Assembly (NCBI RefSeq): GCF_026151205.1
Contig: NC_087078.1
Span: forward strand, 16,137,118 to 16,201,117
Source of the DNA: Bolinopsis microptera
Taxonomy: Eukaryota; Ctenophora; Tentaculata; Lobata; Bolinopsidae
Direction: 5' to 3'
DNA: 64,000 nt
Of this stretch, positions 22,839 through 31,996 are shown in pieces. Positions within the stretch are counted from its first letter, which is position 1, and each line of letters opens with the position of its first letter. A program made the translations under genes and the position numbers. A model generated the notes under the pieces. It had not been told where the DNA came from, made no database searches, and saw only the letters and a program-made list of their open reading frames with translations.

Positions 22839-24036
22839 AGTAGATGGGAATGTGTGAAGGCCCGTCATCAAGTAGCCCCCAGCCACTCACAGCACGCCCT
22901 CAGGTCACGTGACAGCACGTCACAAGGGTCACGTGACAGATCACATGTCATGTAACCACGTGACAAGCTCGTTAATTAAATGTCAAGGTCACGTGACAAG
23001 ATAATTGACCAATAAGGAGTCAGAACGTCATGATGAATAAATTAATAATCCCGACTAAAGGATCTAAAGTCTGATTAAACGGTTGCCAAGTAGATTCCTG
23101 TTATTTGATCACTGGTTACGTGTTTAACTTTAGCATCACATGACATGAATGTTATTTGAACCTTGAGATCATGTGACAGACGTCATTTGATTACCCGTCA
23201 CATGTTTAACTTTAGCATCATGTGACATGAATGTTATTTGAACCTATGAATGTTATTTGAACCATGAGGTCACGTGACATGAGTCACATCACATTTGACA
23301 CTTCTCATTGGAAAATCTAACAATAGAAGGAACCCGGGACGTGTTCAATTGGCGATCCCTAGCAGAATACCTGTTCGATTGAATACACATGACCACACTA
23401 CTTGTTGGCTTGATCATACTTTTAATCCTATGTACAAGTTTGTTGCAGCATGAGGATGATCATCAACTCTTTTTGCTTTTATTTGGTAGCCAATTAGTAA
23501 TTCAATCAAGCAGGTATTCCGCAGGAGCCACCAATTGAACACGTCACGGATTCCTCCTACAACCATACGTGCAAAAGTTTTATTTATATGGGGAGAAATT
23601 GTAAAATATTTCCTTGTATTTTTCAAAAACTCTTTGGGAATGGTCGATAATTAGCTGTGCAAATGAACTGCATAACCAACCAATGTAATTTGGAACTGTC
23701 TCATTTATTTTGAAACTCTTTGAATCTGATTTTGACTAGTGTGAAAGGATACAAGTGAAACGAACACATCAGATAAAAAGAAATATGAATCAACAATACA
23801 TTATTAACAAGTATATAAAATTAACAAATATCTAAAATTTTTAGTAGATTCCCCTGCTTCCAACCTGATACATTGTAGACATTCCCAAGCTTTAGACTTG
23901 GAATTTTCTCATATACCAAGTTCTTGGGAAATATCACACAAATAAATGGCTTGGGATCATTTCCTGTTGATTCCAGAGTCAATGGAAGCAGTTCAATCCG
24001 ATATCCGGTTGAGTGGAGATACTGTTTGGAGGTAGA
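22839..24036 (+). repeat. Polinton left terminal inverted repeat
   Basis: 1198 bp, matched by the reverse complement of 33689-34886; one substitution was noticed near 23705. The outer part is dense in CACGTG E-boxes, several as the 10-bp palindrome GTCACGTGAC (22904, 22928, 22988, 23269), plus CATGTG variants. About 23110-23250 holds two internal tandem copies ('gtttaactttagcatca'). The inner edge cuts through the zinc-ribbon gene at 23821-24414. Confidence 0.95.
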
Positions 24037-24414
24037 GCCCATCAAACGCATGGGTTGATCACTGACCCGCTCTGGTTTATTCTCTGATGGTTGACTTGAG
24101 CATTCATTACACTCCATCCGTTGAGTGTCAATGACTTCATTGCCAGAACCACAGTTAGGGCATAGTTCGACTCCACAGAGGTAAATTAAGTCCAGTGTTG
24201 GGAATTTACCATCTTTGAGATGATAATTCACACAAACCGCATCTCCTTGATCAAATCGCTTCTCGCCATCCTCCGTGAGTATGAGACGTTCATCCCAAAT
24301 GTTGAATCGCAGAATCTTGCGGTCGAAAGCTATAGGACAGCTTAACAAGAGCTTGTGGTATCCTCGTTCCTGTTTCTGAAGTTCCTCGATGAATCCAAGC
24401 TGAGACAATCCCAT
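23821..24414 (-). CDS. Polinton protein with zinc ribbon, possible ssDNA-binding role
   Basis: About 197 residues from the ATG at 24414; upstream in-frame codons exist but no earlier ATG. A zinc-ribbon-like CPNCGS...CNECSS (four cysteines) sits mid-protein, between segments rich in beta-type residues. The last ~70 residues lie inside the TIR and recur at 33689-33904. I do not recognise the family. The zinc ribbon between two beta-rich halves is compatible with an OB-fold DNA-binding protein, but that is a guess. It reads outward from the element, divergent from the plus-strand genes; a TATATAAC on its strand lies about 100 bp upstream (24515-24522). Confidence 0.6.
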   Translation of the reverse strand: MGLSQLGFIEELQKQERGYHKLLLSCPIAFDRKILRFNIWDERLILTEDGEKRFDQGDAVCVNYHLKDGKFPTLDLIYLCGVELCPNCGSGNEVIDTQRMECNECSSQPSENKPERVSDQPMRLMGSTSKQYLHSTGYRIELLPLTLESTGNDPKPFICVIFPKNLVYEKIPSLKLGNVYNVSGWKQGNLLKILDIC

Positions 24415-24946
24415 AACTAGTTCAAGTTTCAAACAAAGATGATGAACAGCAGACAAAATGTGTAGCGTAGCAAAAATTGGTTAGGAAGAACTGATTCTGT
24501 GACAATGAAAAACCTGTTATATAGCTGCAGAAACTGGATTGCTAATTATGAAAACTGGATTACCTCATCGTCGCATGATAATCAATGAGCAGTAAAAATT
24601 AATAAAGATAAGAGGATCAAATAAATTAAAACTTTACGTCATTTTTTTTTTTACTATGGATTCAATGATATTTGAGGAGATGACGTAGTTCAGGACATTA
24701 GCAGTTGACATGAACGGTTTTTTGTCACTGCTTGCAGATTAGGATGTTTGTTGCAAAAAATATAAATATTAGGAAAATATATCACAGAGACTATAAAAAC
24801 AATACAACCATGTAAATTTGAATCACTCTAATATGAACAACATTTTTGTAAAATGCATGGAGACTTACTTTCAAAAGAATAAAAGTCTGCACAGAGTACA
24901 CACGAGTAAAAATCTATTTGTAGACTCACTGAGGGAATATGCCAGA

Positions 24947-24954
24947 TATAAAAA
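24947..24954 (+). promoter_or_regulatory. TATA box for leftmost plus-strand Polinton gene
   Basis: TATAAAAA, 71 bp before the ATG at 25018. A short upstream ORF starts at 24963. Confidence 0.45.
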
Positions 24955-25017
24955 CAAGAGACATGACAAGAATCACTCATTTCTTGTTTGACACTTTTGC
25001 TTACGTTAGTCCTCTGC

Positions 25018-25512
25018 ATGTTGGTAGCTAATCACGACAACTGGTTGGGTTATCTTGTGGCTGTGTTTGTTGAAGAAACTCTGAATCAATCTAAACAATG
25101 CTGCCCGGGGTGTCACAACAAGAAAAATTCAGCTCTTCTACATTCGCATCACCACAATGGACTACTCGAGAAGCTTCACCAATTCCACCCTGTTGTGAAA
25201 GAGAAAATGCTCGGGAAAATGGTTGAACTAGTGCAAGATTACACCATAAAGTTCCCTGATCCTCAAATGTATGATGATATTGGAAAAAAAGTTCTTAAAT
25301 CGATTGGGAAAGATTTTCTACAACAGAGCACCCCAACATTTGTCTATTACAGTCATTATCTTAACCCTAAAGTGGATGAGGCAATCAATTGTCTGCCACA
25401 AATGCACGTCAAGCCAATGAATTGGAAACGTGCAGCTTCTACAATGAGTAAAGAAAACATCACACAACGGAAGCGTGTAAAAAAGACAGTTGACACTGTA
25501 AATACTATTTAA
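25018..25512 (+). CDS. Polinton hypothetical protein with CxxC and His cluster
   Basis: 164 residues from the first in-frame ATG. Near the N-terminus a CCPGC motif is followed about 15 residues later by a run of histidines (HSHHH), a likely metal-binding site. The middle is helical and charged, and the C-terminus is basic (KRVKKT). Small proteins of this kind occur in other Polintons and adintoviruses, as I recall, without an assigned function. It is the first gene of the plus-strand series, separated by about 40 bp from the next. Confidence 0.6.
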   Translation: MLVANHDNWLGYLVAVFVEETLNQSKQCCPGCHNKKNSALLHSHHHNGLLEKLHQFHPVVKEKMLGKMVELVQDYTIKFPDPQMYDDIGKKVLKSIGKDFLQQSTPTFVYYSHYLNPKVDEAINCLPQMHVKPMNWKRAASTMSKENITQRKRVKKTVDTVNTI

Positions 25513-25553
25513 GGGGGGGCTTCTATAGAGCTCATTAGATATATCATAGCAAA

Positions 25554-26045
25554 ATGATTGATTTCGTCGTAACAGTATTTTCAACTTTGAATCTCCTGCA
25601 ATTTGATTATTGTGCAGTTAAACATAATGCAAGCTACATTTATGTTGATTCCTACGAAATTTTATTTGGTGTCATGGATGGTTCTATAATGACACACTAC
25701 AACATATCAATAAACGAACCATGCAAGAATACTCTGCCTCCTGTCACTGATCTGAAGAAAGCTATTGATTATACCATAGTAACTGAGTCAAACATGGTGA
25801 TGACTAGACCATCATATTCAACAGTTACAGCTCTGCCAATTGTTGAAAAAAATGTAACTGAGGAAGAAATAAAGGGAAATCGTAAATGTGGCAAGCAGGA
25901 TTATTATTTACTCTTAGCATCTGTAGTTACATTTGGGGTTGGTCTCGTTATGAAACCTGACAGATTGTATGATAAAATGAGGATTCTCTTACAGTCTTCA
26001 GTTTATGAAGGTAATGATTTATCAAGAATCCGAAACAAGCTTTAG
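25554..26045 (+). CDS. Polinton putative membrane protein
   Basis: 163 residues. The hydrophobic N-terminus (about residues 3-17) may be a signal or anchor, and a second hydrophobic stretch (YYLLLASVVTFGVGLVM) lies near residues 117-133. NxS/NxT sites occur between them, compatible with an exposed loop. No family recognised. The setting among virion genes suggests an envelope or entry-related role, but this is inference only. Confidence 0.5.
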   Translation: MIDFVVTVFSTLNLLQFDYCAVKHNASYIYVDSYEILFGVMDGSIMTHYNISINEPCKNTLPPVTDLKKAIDYTIVTESNMVMTRPSYSTVTALPIVEKNVTEEEIKGNRKCGKQDYYLLLASVVTFGVGLVMKPDRLYDKMRILLQSSVYEGNDLSRIRNKL

Positions 26046-26130
26046 GATGAATTTACACCATCCTCCAGACAGTATAGTCGAGCATAAAACCGTAGTAGTG
26101 AGTGACATCATTACCTAAGATAACTGATAC

Positions 26131-26138
26131 TATAAAAG
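26131..26138 (+). promoter_or_regulatory. TATA box upstream of 26196 gene
   Basis: TATAAAAG, 65 bp before the ATG at 26196. Confidence 0.5.
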
Positions 26139-26195
26139 AACTTTTTATTGGTAATTACATCATTTCTGCCCAAACATTTTATCGTCCGTTACATA

Positions 26196-26657
26196 ATGTC
26201 TTGTGTCATTGCTCTTGAAGGGTTTCAATTATCCCAGCGATTTATTGTCAAAGAATTAACAATCTTGTTCGAGTCAAACAGCTATCAACATTTTCAATTC
26301 AATAGTCCAACTGACCTTATAATTGGAAACAGGGATTGGAACACCATCAGATGGCATCAGAACAAATCTGGTTTAATTCTCCAAGATGATCGATTTCTAC
26401 CCTATGAAATAATTGGCTACATTCTTGGACAAGTGGCAAATTCAAGAATCTACTGTGCTGGGAACCATGCCAAGTCTGTCCTCTCATCATATCTACCTGC
26501 ATCAGATATTGTAGACATTTGCCAGGAGTGGAATTTCAAATATCCGCTGATACTTCAAGACTCCCCATGCTTTTCTCCTCACAATAGTAGATACTGTAGT
26601 CTTAGCAAAGCAAGAACAATCAGAACAGCGGTGCATATTTTTCAAATTCAGGATTAG
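26196..26657 (+). CDS. Polinton hypothetical protein, conserved-looking
   Basis: 153 residues from ATG 26196; the frame also extends to a TTG at 26148, but a TATA box just before it favours the ATG. Features: an EGFQ...FIVKEL segment near the start, an HFQF turn, and a C-terminal block ending NSRYCSLSKARTIRTA. I recall similar FIVKEL proteins attached to other mobile elements and viruses, but cannot name a function. An exonuclease-like fold is possible but unsupported here. Confidence 0.5.
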   Translation: MSCVIALEGFQLSQRFIVKELTILFESNSYQHFQFNSPTDLIIGNRDWNTIRWHQNKSGLILQDDRFLPYEIIGYILGQVANSRIYCAGNHAKSVLSSYLPASDIVDICQEWNFKYPLILQDSPCFSPHNSRYCSLSKARTIRTAVHIFQIQD

Positions 26658-26745
26658 TTTAATGTTAATTATGTTTAATATGTTTTTCTTGAAATATTGT
26701 TTTATTTGTCTATTTAAACTAAAATATTGAAGGAAAGTTTGAGTG

Positions 26746-27210
26746 ATGAAAGTACAAATAATTCTGATATCAGAAACAGCTTCCTTGAAAATTAATTTCC
26801 AAAAACAACTGTTTGTTGAAAAGCACCGAATAGCCTTATTAAGCATTCAGTATCCACGATTAGGAAAATTGAAAAATGAAGAAAAGAGAGCTAAACGTCT
26901 TGCCAAACACTCACTTGTCATTGGAGATTCTATTACAGTTTTTGTGCATTGTGATAAAGTGAGAGAAAACGTGTATGTAAACGACAAATTTCCTCATCTT
27001 TCCAGCTCATCTTTCCAATGCTTGGATGTGATTCAGCTTAAATTTGAACAAGATTACAACGTGACTGAGATTCAAAATCCAACTTATCATGATATGAGCA
27101 CAGATGGTATATTCAATTTGAATATTGAGATACGAGATTTGAATGGTGAATTAGTGGAACTACCAGAAGGTGGCTATATTGTCATGAAAATTGGAATACA
27201 ACCACAATGA
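26746..27210 (+). CDS. Short penton-like jelly-roll paralogue
   Basis: 154 residues. The C-terminal segment EIQNPTYHDMS...GELVELPEGG...IVMKIGIQ aligns with the end of the penton-like protein at 29369-30148 (EVQNPVFHDVS...GDLVQFVTG...ILTLGLR), and EKHRIALLSIQYP resembles the EGYEIGLLKI region near its start. It therefore looks like a shortened second copy of the single-jelly-roll minor capsid (vertex) protein, about 100 residues shorter. Its stop overlaps an ATG (ATGA at 27207). The role could be a second vertex or fibre-base subunit. The homology is visible by eye but weak. Confidence 0.55.
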   Translation: MKVQIILISETASLKINFQKQLFVEKHRIALLSIQYPRLGKLKNEEKRAKRLAKHSLVIGDSITVFVHCDKVRENVYVNDKFPHLSSSSFQCLDVIQLKFEQDYNVTEIQNPTYHDMSTDGIFNLNIEIRDLNGELVELPEGGYIVMKIGIQPQ

Positions 27211-27270
27211 GTAAGTAATCTAATTTCTTGATTGTTGCTATTTATATGCCATGAATTTGGACACTGTATC

Positions 27271-28304
27271 ATGGATCTTGTAGAATTGTACAATGATCCC
27301 TCATTCGAAGGATCATTTGCAGGTCAGAAAAAGTTTTATGATGAGGTCAAAAAGCTGTTCCCTAATATCACATTGAAGCAAATCAAAAAATTTCTGATGA
27401 CTGAAAAGAGTTACTATCTTCATAAACCTGTCAGAAGACCCAAGTTTTATCGGAAAGTCTATACCAAAGATATCAATTATCTATGGCAAGCTGATTTACT
27501 TTTTCTCGAGAAGTTCTGGAGACTAAACAAAGGCTATCGTTACTGCTGTTTTGTTATTGATACATTGTCCAAGAAGCTATGGGCTTACCCTCTAAAGCGA
27601 AAAACGGGTCTAGAACTCACTAAAGCATTAACACCGTTACTCACATCAGAGCGTCCTAAAAAATTACAGGTTTATTATGTTGTATATATTTTTGAATAAA
27701 TCATACATTATAAAACACATGATATGAAATTATGATTGTATAACGTTAAATATTACAGGTTGACAATGGAACTGAATTCTACAACAGCTCCTTCAAGCAA
27801 ATTCTAAGTGCGTTGGGTGTATCATTGTATAGCACATACTCAGATAAGAAGGCAAGCATAGTTGAGAGGGTACAGAGGACAATAAGAGGAAGGCTTTTCA
27901 AAGTATTTACAGCACGCAATACAAAAAAATGGATTGATGTTCTACCACAGTTGGTGGAAAGCTATAATAACTCCAAGCATAGAACCATTGGTATGAAACC
28001 TAATGAAGTACGACCTGAACATGTACAACAACTATTGAAGCGCATATATCAGAATAGCGAATATCTGAAAACCATTAGAGAGGAAAAATATCGCAAGAGA
28101 CTGCTCAAAGTTGGAAATTTGGTGCGGATAGCCAAAACGAAGGGTTTCTTATCAAAAGAAGCTGTGCAGAAGTGGACATTGGAAATGTTTAAAATTAGAA
28201 CAGTTGAGAGACAAAATTTTCCGATAACATATTTGCTAACTGATCTTAACGATGAGGATGTTTTAGGATCATTTTATCGAGAAGAACTTCAGCAGATGTC
28301 TTGA
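27271..28304 (+). CDS. Polinton integrase (retroviral type), one intron
   Basis: Two exons: 27271-27669 and 27759-28304, joined across an 89-bp GT-AG intron in phase 0, giving about 314 residues. The N-terminal part has LVELYNDP and LHKPVRR, shared by Polinton integrases. The rve core shows the catalytic D75 (WQADL), D135 (VDNGTEF, the first residues of exon 2) and E169 (SIVER), then YNNSKHRTIGMKPNEV. The C-terminal domain has KW..EMFKI and TYLLTD..., ending FYREEL as in the family. The enzyme inserts the element and yields 6-bp target duplications, as seen at both ends. All catalytic residues are present. Confidence 0.93.
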
Positions 28305-28331
28305 TTTTGTACAATAATGAGAAAAAAAATC

Positions 28332-28339
28332 TATAAAAG
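28332..28339 (+). promoter_or_regulatory. TATA box of packaging ATPase gene
   Basis: TATAAAAG, 58 bp before the ATG at 28390. Confidence 0.55.
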
Positions 28340-28389
28340 TATAGACAATTGCATCTGAATGAATTTGTGACTAGTTTCCTATTACAATA

Positions 28390-29019
28390 ATGTTGAAGTT
28401 CTATGCAAATTCCAATATTATGGTTGTTGGAGCTACCTCATCTGGAAAGACAACAACTGTGTTAGAAATAATCAGACAAAGGTTGATTGAACCTTTCCCC
28501 CGTCACTTGATATATCTTTACGGAGCAAAGCAGAGTTTTATGGACACCTGGAATAAGGATAAAAATAACCCAAAAATTGAATTTGTCTGTGGTCTGCAGC
28601 TGGAGATTCTTGACAAATTTAACGGTCCAAAGCTTCTCATTATTGATGATCTTTGTTTATCCCAAAATAAGGATCTAGCCAACCATTTCATCAGAGGTAG
28701 TCATCACCTTCAGACGACTACAATCTACATCTCACATTCAATATTTCTCAATGATGATAATTATAGAATGATGTCTGCCAATTGTCAATATATGTTGATC
28801 ATGAGAAACAAGAGGAACTTGGCTCAACTTACGAGATTAGCCCGTCAAATACTTGGATCGGACTATTTAAGGATTCTCGAGGCCTATGAATACAATAAAA
28901 ACAATCAGTTTGGATTCGTTTTGTTGTCATTTCATCCAAAAGTTCCAGAGGAATTGCTTGTGCTTTCGGATTTTTTTAAACAATGTCCAAGCGTGTTTCT
29001 GACAGAAAAAAACATCTAA
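28390..29019 (+). CDS. Packaging ATPase (FtsK/HerA, A32-like)
   Basis: 209 residues. Walker A GATSSGKT at residues 14-21 and Walker B KLLIIDDL at about 81-88. Arginines after the TTTIYISHS block are compatible with sensor/finger functions. This family pumps genomes into preformed capsids in adintoviruses, virophages and poxvirus-type viruses, and is standard in Polintons. Length is typical of Polinton ATPases. Its 3' end overlaps the next gene by 37 bp in another frame. Confidence 0.9.
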   Translation: MLKFYANSNIMVVGATSSGKTTTVLEIIRQRLIEPFPRHLIYLYGAKQSFMDTWNKDKNNPKIEFVCGLQLEILDKFNGPKLLIIDDLCLSQNKDLANHFIRGSHHLQTTTIYISHSIFLNDDNYRMMSANCQYMLIMRNKRNLAQLTRLARQILGSDYLRILEAYEYNKNNQFGFVLLSFHPKVPEELLVLSDFFKQCPSVFLTEKNI

Positions 29020-29324
29020 AAGACAATTATAAAGCACTTCAAACACTAGCTCACATTGGACCAAAGAAAGCTCTTGTAATTATCAACAATTCACCCAAGA
29101 AATTTCTTCATACTATTAGATCTGTTGCCAAGTCTACATTGGATGGTACCATACCCCTGAAGGATCATCATGTTAAACAGCTGAGAAGACACAAAAAACT
29201 TATTCGGACAATAGCAGGAAGTAGATCCGCATATCACATCAAGAAATCTGTCAGTCAACAAGGCGGATCTTTTTTCAAAACTGTCCTAAGCATGTTGCTA
29301 CCTCTGATTCCAATGATTGTCTAA
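28983..29324 (+). CDS. Small basic Polinton protein with hydrophobic C-terminus
   Basis: 113 residues, overlapping the ATPase gene. The N-terminal two thirds are rich in Lys/Arg and predicted helical; the last ~15 residues (FFKTVLSMLLPLIPM) are hydrophobic and amphipathic, preceded by QQGGS. Similar small proteins with a C-terminal hydrophobic tail are common beside capsid genes of adintovirus-like elements. A core or membrane-lytic role is inference. Confidence 0.65.
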   Translation: MSKRVSDRKKHLKDNYKALQTLAHIGPKKALVIINNSPKKFLHTIRSVAKSTLDGTIPLKDHHVKQLRRHKKLIRTIAGSRSAYHIKKSVSQQGGSFFKTVLSMLLPLIPMIV

Positions 29325-29332
29325 TGTACCTC

Positions 29333-29340
29333 TATATAAG
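29333..29340 (+). promoter_or_regulatory. TATA box of penton-like gene
   Basis: TATATAAG, 36 bp before the ATG at 29369. Confidence 0.55.
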
Positions 29341-29368
29341 TATACCTGGTTATTAACAGTTACATGAC

Positions 29369-30148
29369 ATGATGGATGTGATAACTGTAACGAGTCTTGG
29401 GCAAAATCCAGCAAGTTTTATATCAAACTTTTCCAATTCAATACAGTTGTCCGAGGGCTATGAAATTGGATTGTTGAAAATTGCATGTCCTCCCATCTTT
29501 AACGTTTCAAATGATAACAATAAGCTCTATATTGTTAAAAAGGATGATGTTAACTCAAAGCTTGTATTTGAGATTCCCCAGAACTTTTATCCAACTACCC
29601 ATGATCTTGCTCAATCAATATATCAAGTTCTCACTTTTGAAGAAAATCATGATGAAGATGAAGCTATCGACTTAAAGGTTAACCTAAGATATCAAGGAGC
29701 GAGTGGAAGTGCCGATCATTCCAAATTAACCATGCAGCTGATTGATAAAAAACTCAACTTCACAGCAAGTGACGATAAACCTGGAAATATACTAGATCTT
29801 TTGGAGTTTAGAATAAAGAACTTTTCAGCTAGATCGCTGGTGATACAAAATTATGATTTAACTGCACAGGATCAAATATGCTTTATCTATAGTTCTATAG
29901 TATCAAATTCTTTGATTAATTATAATGTGTCCCGTTTACTTGATACTGTACCAATCAAGTCTAGTAGAAACGGTGGCTATTATATGCTAGAAGTTCAAAA
30001 TCCTGTTTTTCATGATGTATCTTCTTCAAGTTTCATTAACATTGCTTTTGATATTCGTAATGTTTTTGGGGATTTGGTGCAGTTTGTTACAGGTCTTCCT
30101 GTGATTTTAACTCTTGGACTTAGGAAAAAGCATGTTCCCTCTATATAA
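29369..30148 (+). CDS. Penton-like minor capsid protein (single jelly roll)
   Basis: 259 residues. The opening ITVTS...F.NSIQLSEGYEIGLLKI fits the start of Polinton/adintovirus penton (vertex) proteins, in which an LxxxWEVALxEI-type strand precedes the jelly roll. The C-terminal NPVFHDVS block is shared with the short paralogue at 26746-27210. Family members form the pentameric vertices of icosahedral capsids. It lies directly upstream of the overlapping capsid cluster and has its own TATA box. Confidence 0.75.
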   Translation: MMDVITVTSLGQNPASFISNFSNSIQLSEGYEIGLLKIACPPIFNVSNDNNKLYIVKKDDVNSKLVFEIPQNFYPTTHDLAQSIYQVLTFEENHDEDEAIDLKVNLRYQGASGSADHSKLTMQLIDKKLNFTASDDKPGNILDLLEFRIKNFSARSLVIQNYDLTAQDQICFIYSSIVSNSLINYNVSRLLDTVPIKSSRNGGYYMLEVQNPVFHDVSSSSFINIAFDIRNVFGDLVQFVTGLPVILTLGLRKKHVPSI

Positions 30149-30149
30149 G
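30142..30149 (+). promoter_or_regulatory. TATA box of capsid gene cluster
   Basis: TATATAAG, 33 bp before the ATG at 30175. If used, transcription would start almost at the start codon. It overlaps the stop codon of the preceding gene. Confidence 0.55.
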
Positions 30150-30174
30150 GAAATGAATTCAGATACATTTAACA

Positions 30175-30354
30175 ATGCGATTTTTACTTGTTGCTGCCGA
30201 CAAAAGTTCCAAAATACCGATTCAAGTGCCTTCTGAATTGATTTCTAAATCTGTGAAGAGAGGTAGTAAAATATCAAAAGTCAGGGTTGAAAAGCGAGGT
30301 AAAAAGAAGCAGCCGAAAAAGATTAAACAGATTGCCAGAGCTATAGCAAAATGA
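30175..30354 (+). CDS. Small very basic protein (59 residues), possible core protein
   Basis: A short ORF from ATG to TGA between the penton-like gene and the pVI-like gene. It fits the tight packing, fills the gap and ends with ATGA overlapping the next start. The sequence is rich in Lys/Arg, especially KRGKKKQPKKIKQ in the C-terminal half. Its size and charge recall DNA-condensing core peptides of adenovirus-like virions, such as the mu-type peptide, but homology cannot be claimed. Confidence 0.7.
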   Translation: MRFLLVAADKSSKIPIQVPSELISKSVKRGSKISKVRVEKRGKKKQPKKIKQIARAIAK

Positions 30355-30704
30355 GACAAATTTATGTTCCTGACAGAGATACCTACAAAATATACCATCA
30401 ATATTTTAATAACCAAGCTGGAGGGGGGTATGGTCATGGATCATACATCTATTCCAATAATCAAGTTGGTGGAGGCATCGGAGGATTTTTTCGCAGTGCT
30501 CTGAAATTTGCAATGCCCATCGGTAAAAAACTACTATATAAGGGATGGGAGTTGGCTAAACCTGAACTTAAAAAAGTTGCTAAATCAGGCGCTGACGCAT
30601 TTACTCGTGTAGCAGAGGATAAAGTACAACAGCTATCAAGTAAAGCACAACATAAATTTAGTTCTTACGGAAAACGAAGAAAGACTGACGCACTAGGATC
30701 ATGA
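30351..30704 (+). CDS. pVI-like minor virion protein
   Basis: 117 residues. The N-terminal part is Tyr/Gly-rich, with GGGYGHGS and GGGIGGFFRSALKFA, then an amphipathic helix (PIGKKLLYKGWELA) and a Lys-rich C-terminus. The glycine-rich motif plus amphipathic helix is the pattern of the protein VI-like genes usually found directly before the capsid gene in Polintons and adintoviruses. It starts inside the stop of the preceding gene and its own stop (ATGA) overlaps the capsid start. Confidence 0.7.
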   Translation: MRQIYVPDRDTYKIYHQYFNNQAGGGYGHGSYIYSNNQVGGGIGGFFRSALKFAMPIGKKLLYKGWELAKPELKKVAKSGADAFTRVAEDKVQQLSSKAQHKFSSYGKRRKTDALGS

Positions 30705-31996
30705 CAAAGTATGTGAACAGCTCAGAAGCAATAACATCTAACTTGATGTTATGGAACCCGCTTCATACTCAAACTTCCATAGTTGAGACTCATGTTGAGG
30801 AAGTATATCCCCAGACAGGAATCGACTATTCGGATACTGTGTCATTTTTGATCAAAGCCAATTCAAAACTTATGTTACAAAAGATTGAAATCATAACAGA
30901 AATCCGTGTATTGACAGCAGCTGGAGAGGCTCCTGCTGCAAACACCAATGTTTCGGTAGTATCAAACCTTGCAAACGCTATTTGGCGGTCTGTGGATGTT
31001 GTTATAGGAGGGCAAAATATTTTACAGAGCTTTGATAACAGCTATAACATTGGATCTTTTTTTGATATTGTGTTGAACACACCAAAGAGACGATCACATT
31101 ACCTGCATATGAAAGAACTGTTTCTAATGGATGAAGCAACAAGCAAGGCGAACTCTGAAAGTAGCATAATTCATCCTGCTGCTAATGTTGTAAACAAAAG
31201 CATGCGTGAAAGAGCACACAAAGTTGCAGGAGGCAGATCTGTAACCCTAATATCAGATTTGAATTGTAGTTTATTCAAAACTGGGAAATTGCTTCCAACC
31301 AATCTAGATGTCCGCATATCCTTGACCAAGAATTATGATGGTTATTGTCTTTTAGAAGCTGCTGATGGGGCCCATAAAATCAAATTTGATAAATGTTATC
31401 TGAGAGTAACTTATCAACAGCCTAGTGACATTTGTCTTCACTTGATTGAACAGAAGCTGTTGAAAGCACCTGCTGTTTATCAAGCGGAGGAGGGTAAAGT
31501 TAGTTTCCATTCAATACCTGCTGGTAATGAAGTAGTAACTATAAACAATCTGTTTCCTCAAGGTAATTTACCTGTTTTGTTTACATTTGCTGTACAAGAT
31601 CGAGCTGCCTATGGAAATGTAAGAAACAAGAATCCATACACGTTTCATAGTATAAGAAAAGCTCAAGTCTATGTTGGAGGGAAGCCATACTATCCAAGTG
31701 CGTTGCAGGGTAAAACAATGTTATTTGATGCCTTTTTTGAAGCAATTGGATATAAAGACACAGACAGGGAGTGTCTAATTACCCCACACAATTATCACAT
31801 CCATCCTTTGCTTGCTGTAGACTTGACAGCTGACCGGAATTCCAACAAGCATCATCTGAACCTAAGTAAAAGTGCAGAGGTCAAGTTGAACATTGAGTTT
31901 GATAACGCTGCAGCTGAGGGACTCATTCTGCTAGTTTACGCTTACTACGATCGAATCATTGAAATTAACTCAGATAGAAGCATCAAGGTGCTATGA
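30701..31996 (+). CDS. Major capsid protein (double jelly roll)
   Basis: 431 residues. It belongs to the group often annotated as 'F54H12.2-like', which are Polinton/adintovirus major capsid proteins with a double jelly-roll fold related to adenovirus hexon. Recognisable stretches are WNPLHTQTSI near the N-terminus, VDVVIGGQN, YNIGSFFDI, DLNCSLFKTGKLLP and the NPYTFHSI...YVGGKPYYPS region. The fold is inferred from this similarity. The ATGA at 31993 overlaps the protease start. The frame is intact. Confidence 0.88.
   Translation: MTKYVNSSEAITSNLMLWNPLHTQTSIVETHVEEVYPQTGIDYSDTVSFLIKANSKLMLQKIEIITEIRVLTAAGEAPAANTNVSVVSNLANAIWRSVDVVIGGQNILQSFDNSYNIGSFFDIVLNTPKRRSHYLHMKELFLMDEATSKANSESSIIHPAANVVNKSMRERAHKVAGGRSVTLISDLNCSLFKTGKLLPTNLDVRISLTKNYDGYCLLEAADGAHKIKFDKCYLRVTYQQPSDICLHLIEQKLLKAPAVYQAEEGKVSFHSIPAGNEVVTINNLFPQGNLPVLFTFAVQDRAAYGNVRNKNPYTFHSIRKAQVYVGGKPYYPSALQGKTMLFDAFFEAIGYKDTDRECLITPHNYHIHPLLAVDLTADRNSNKHHLNLSKSAEVKLNIEFDNAAAEGLILLVYAYYDRIIEINSDRSIKVL

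Noticed and set aside
23414-23626. 70-residue frame repeated in both TIRs (also 34099-34311)
   Set aside because: Duplicated only because the TIRs are; no recognisable domain and no ATG at the start of the frame.
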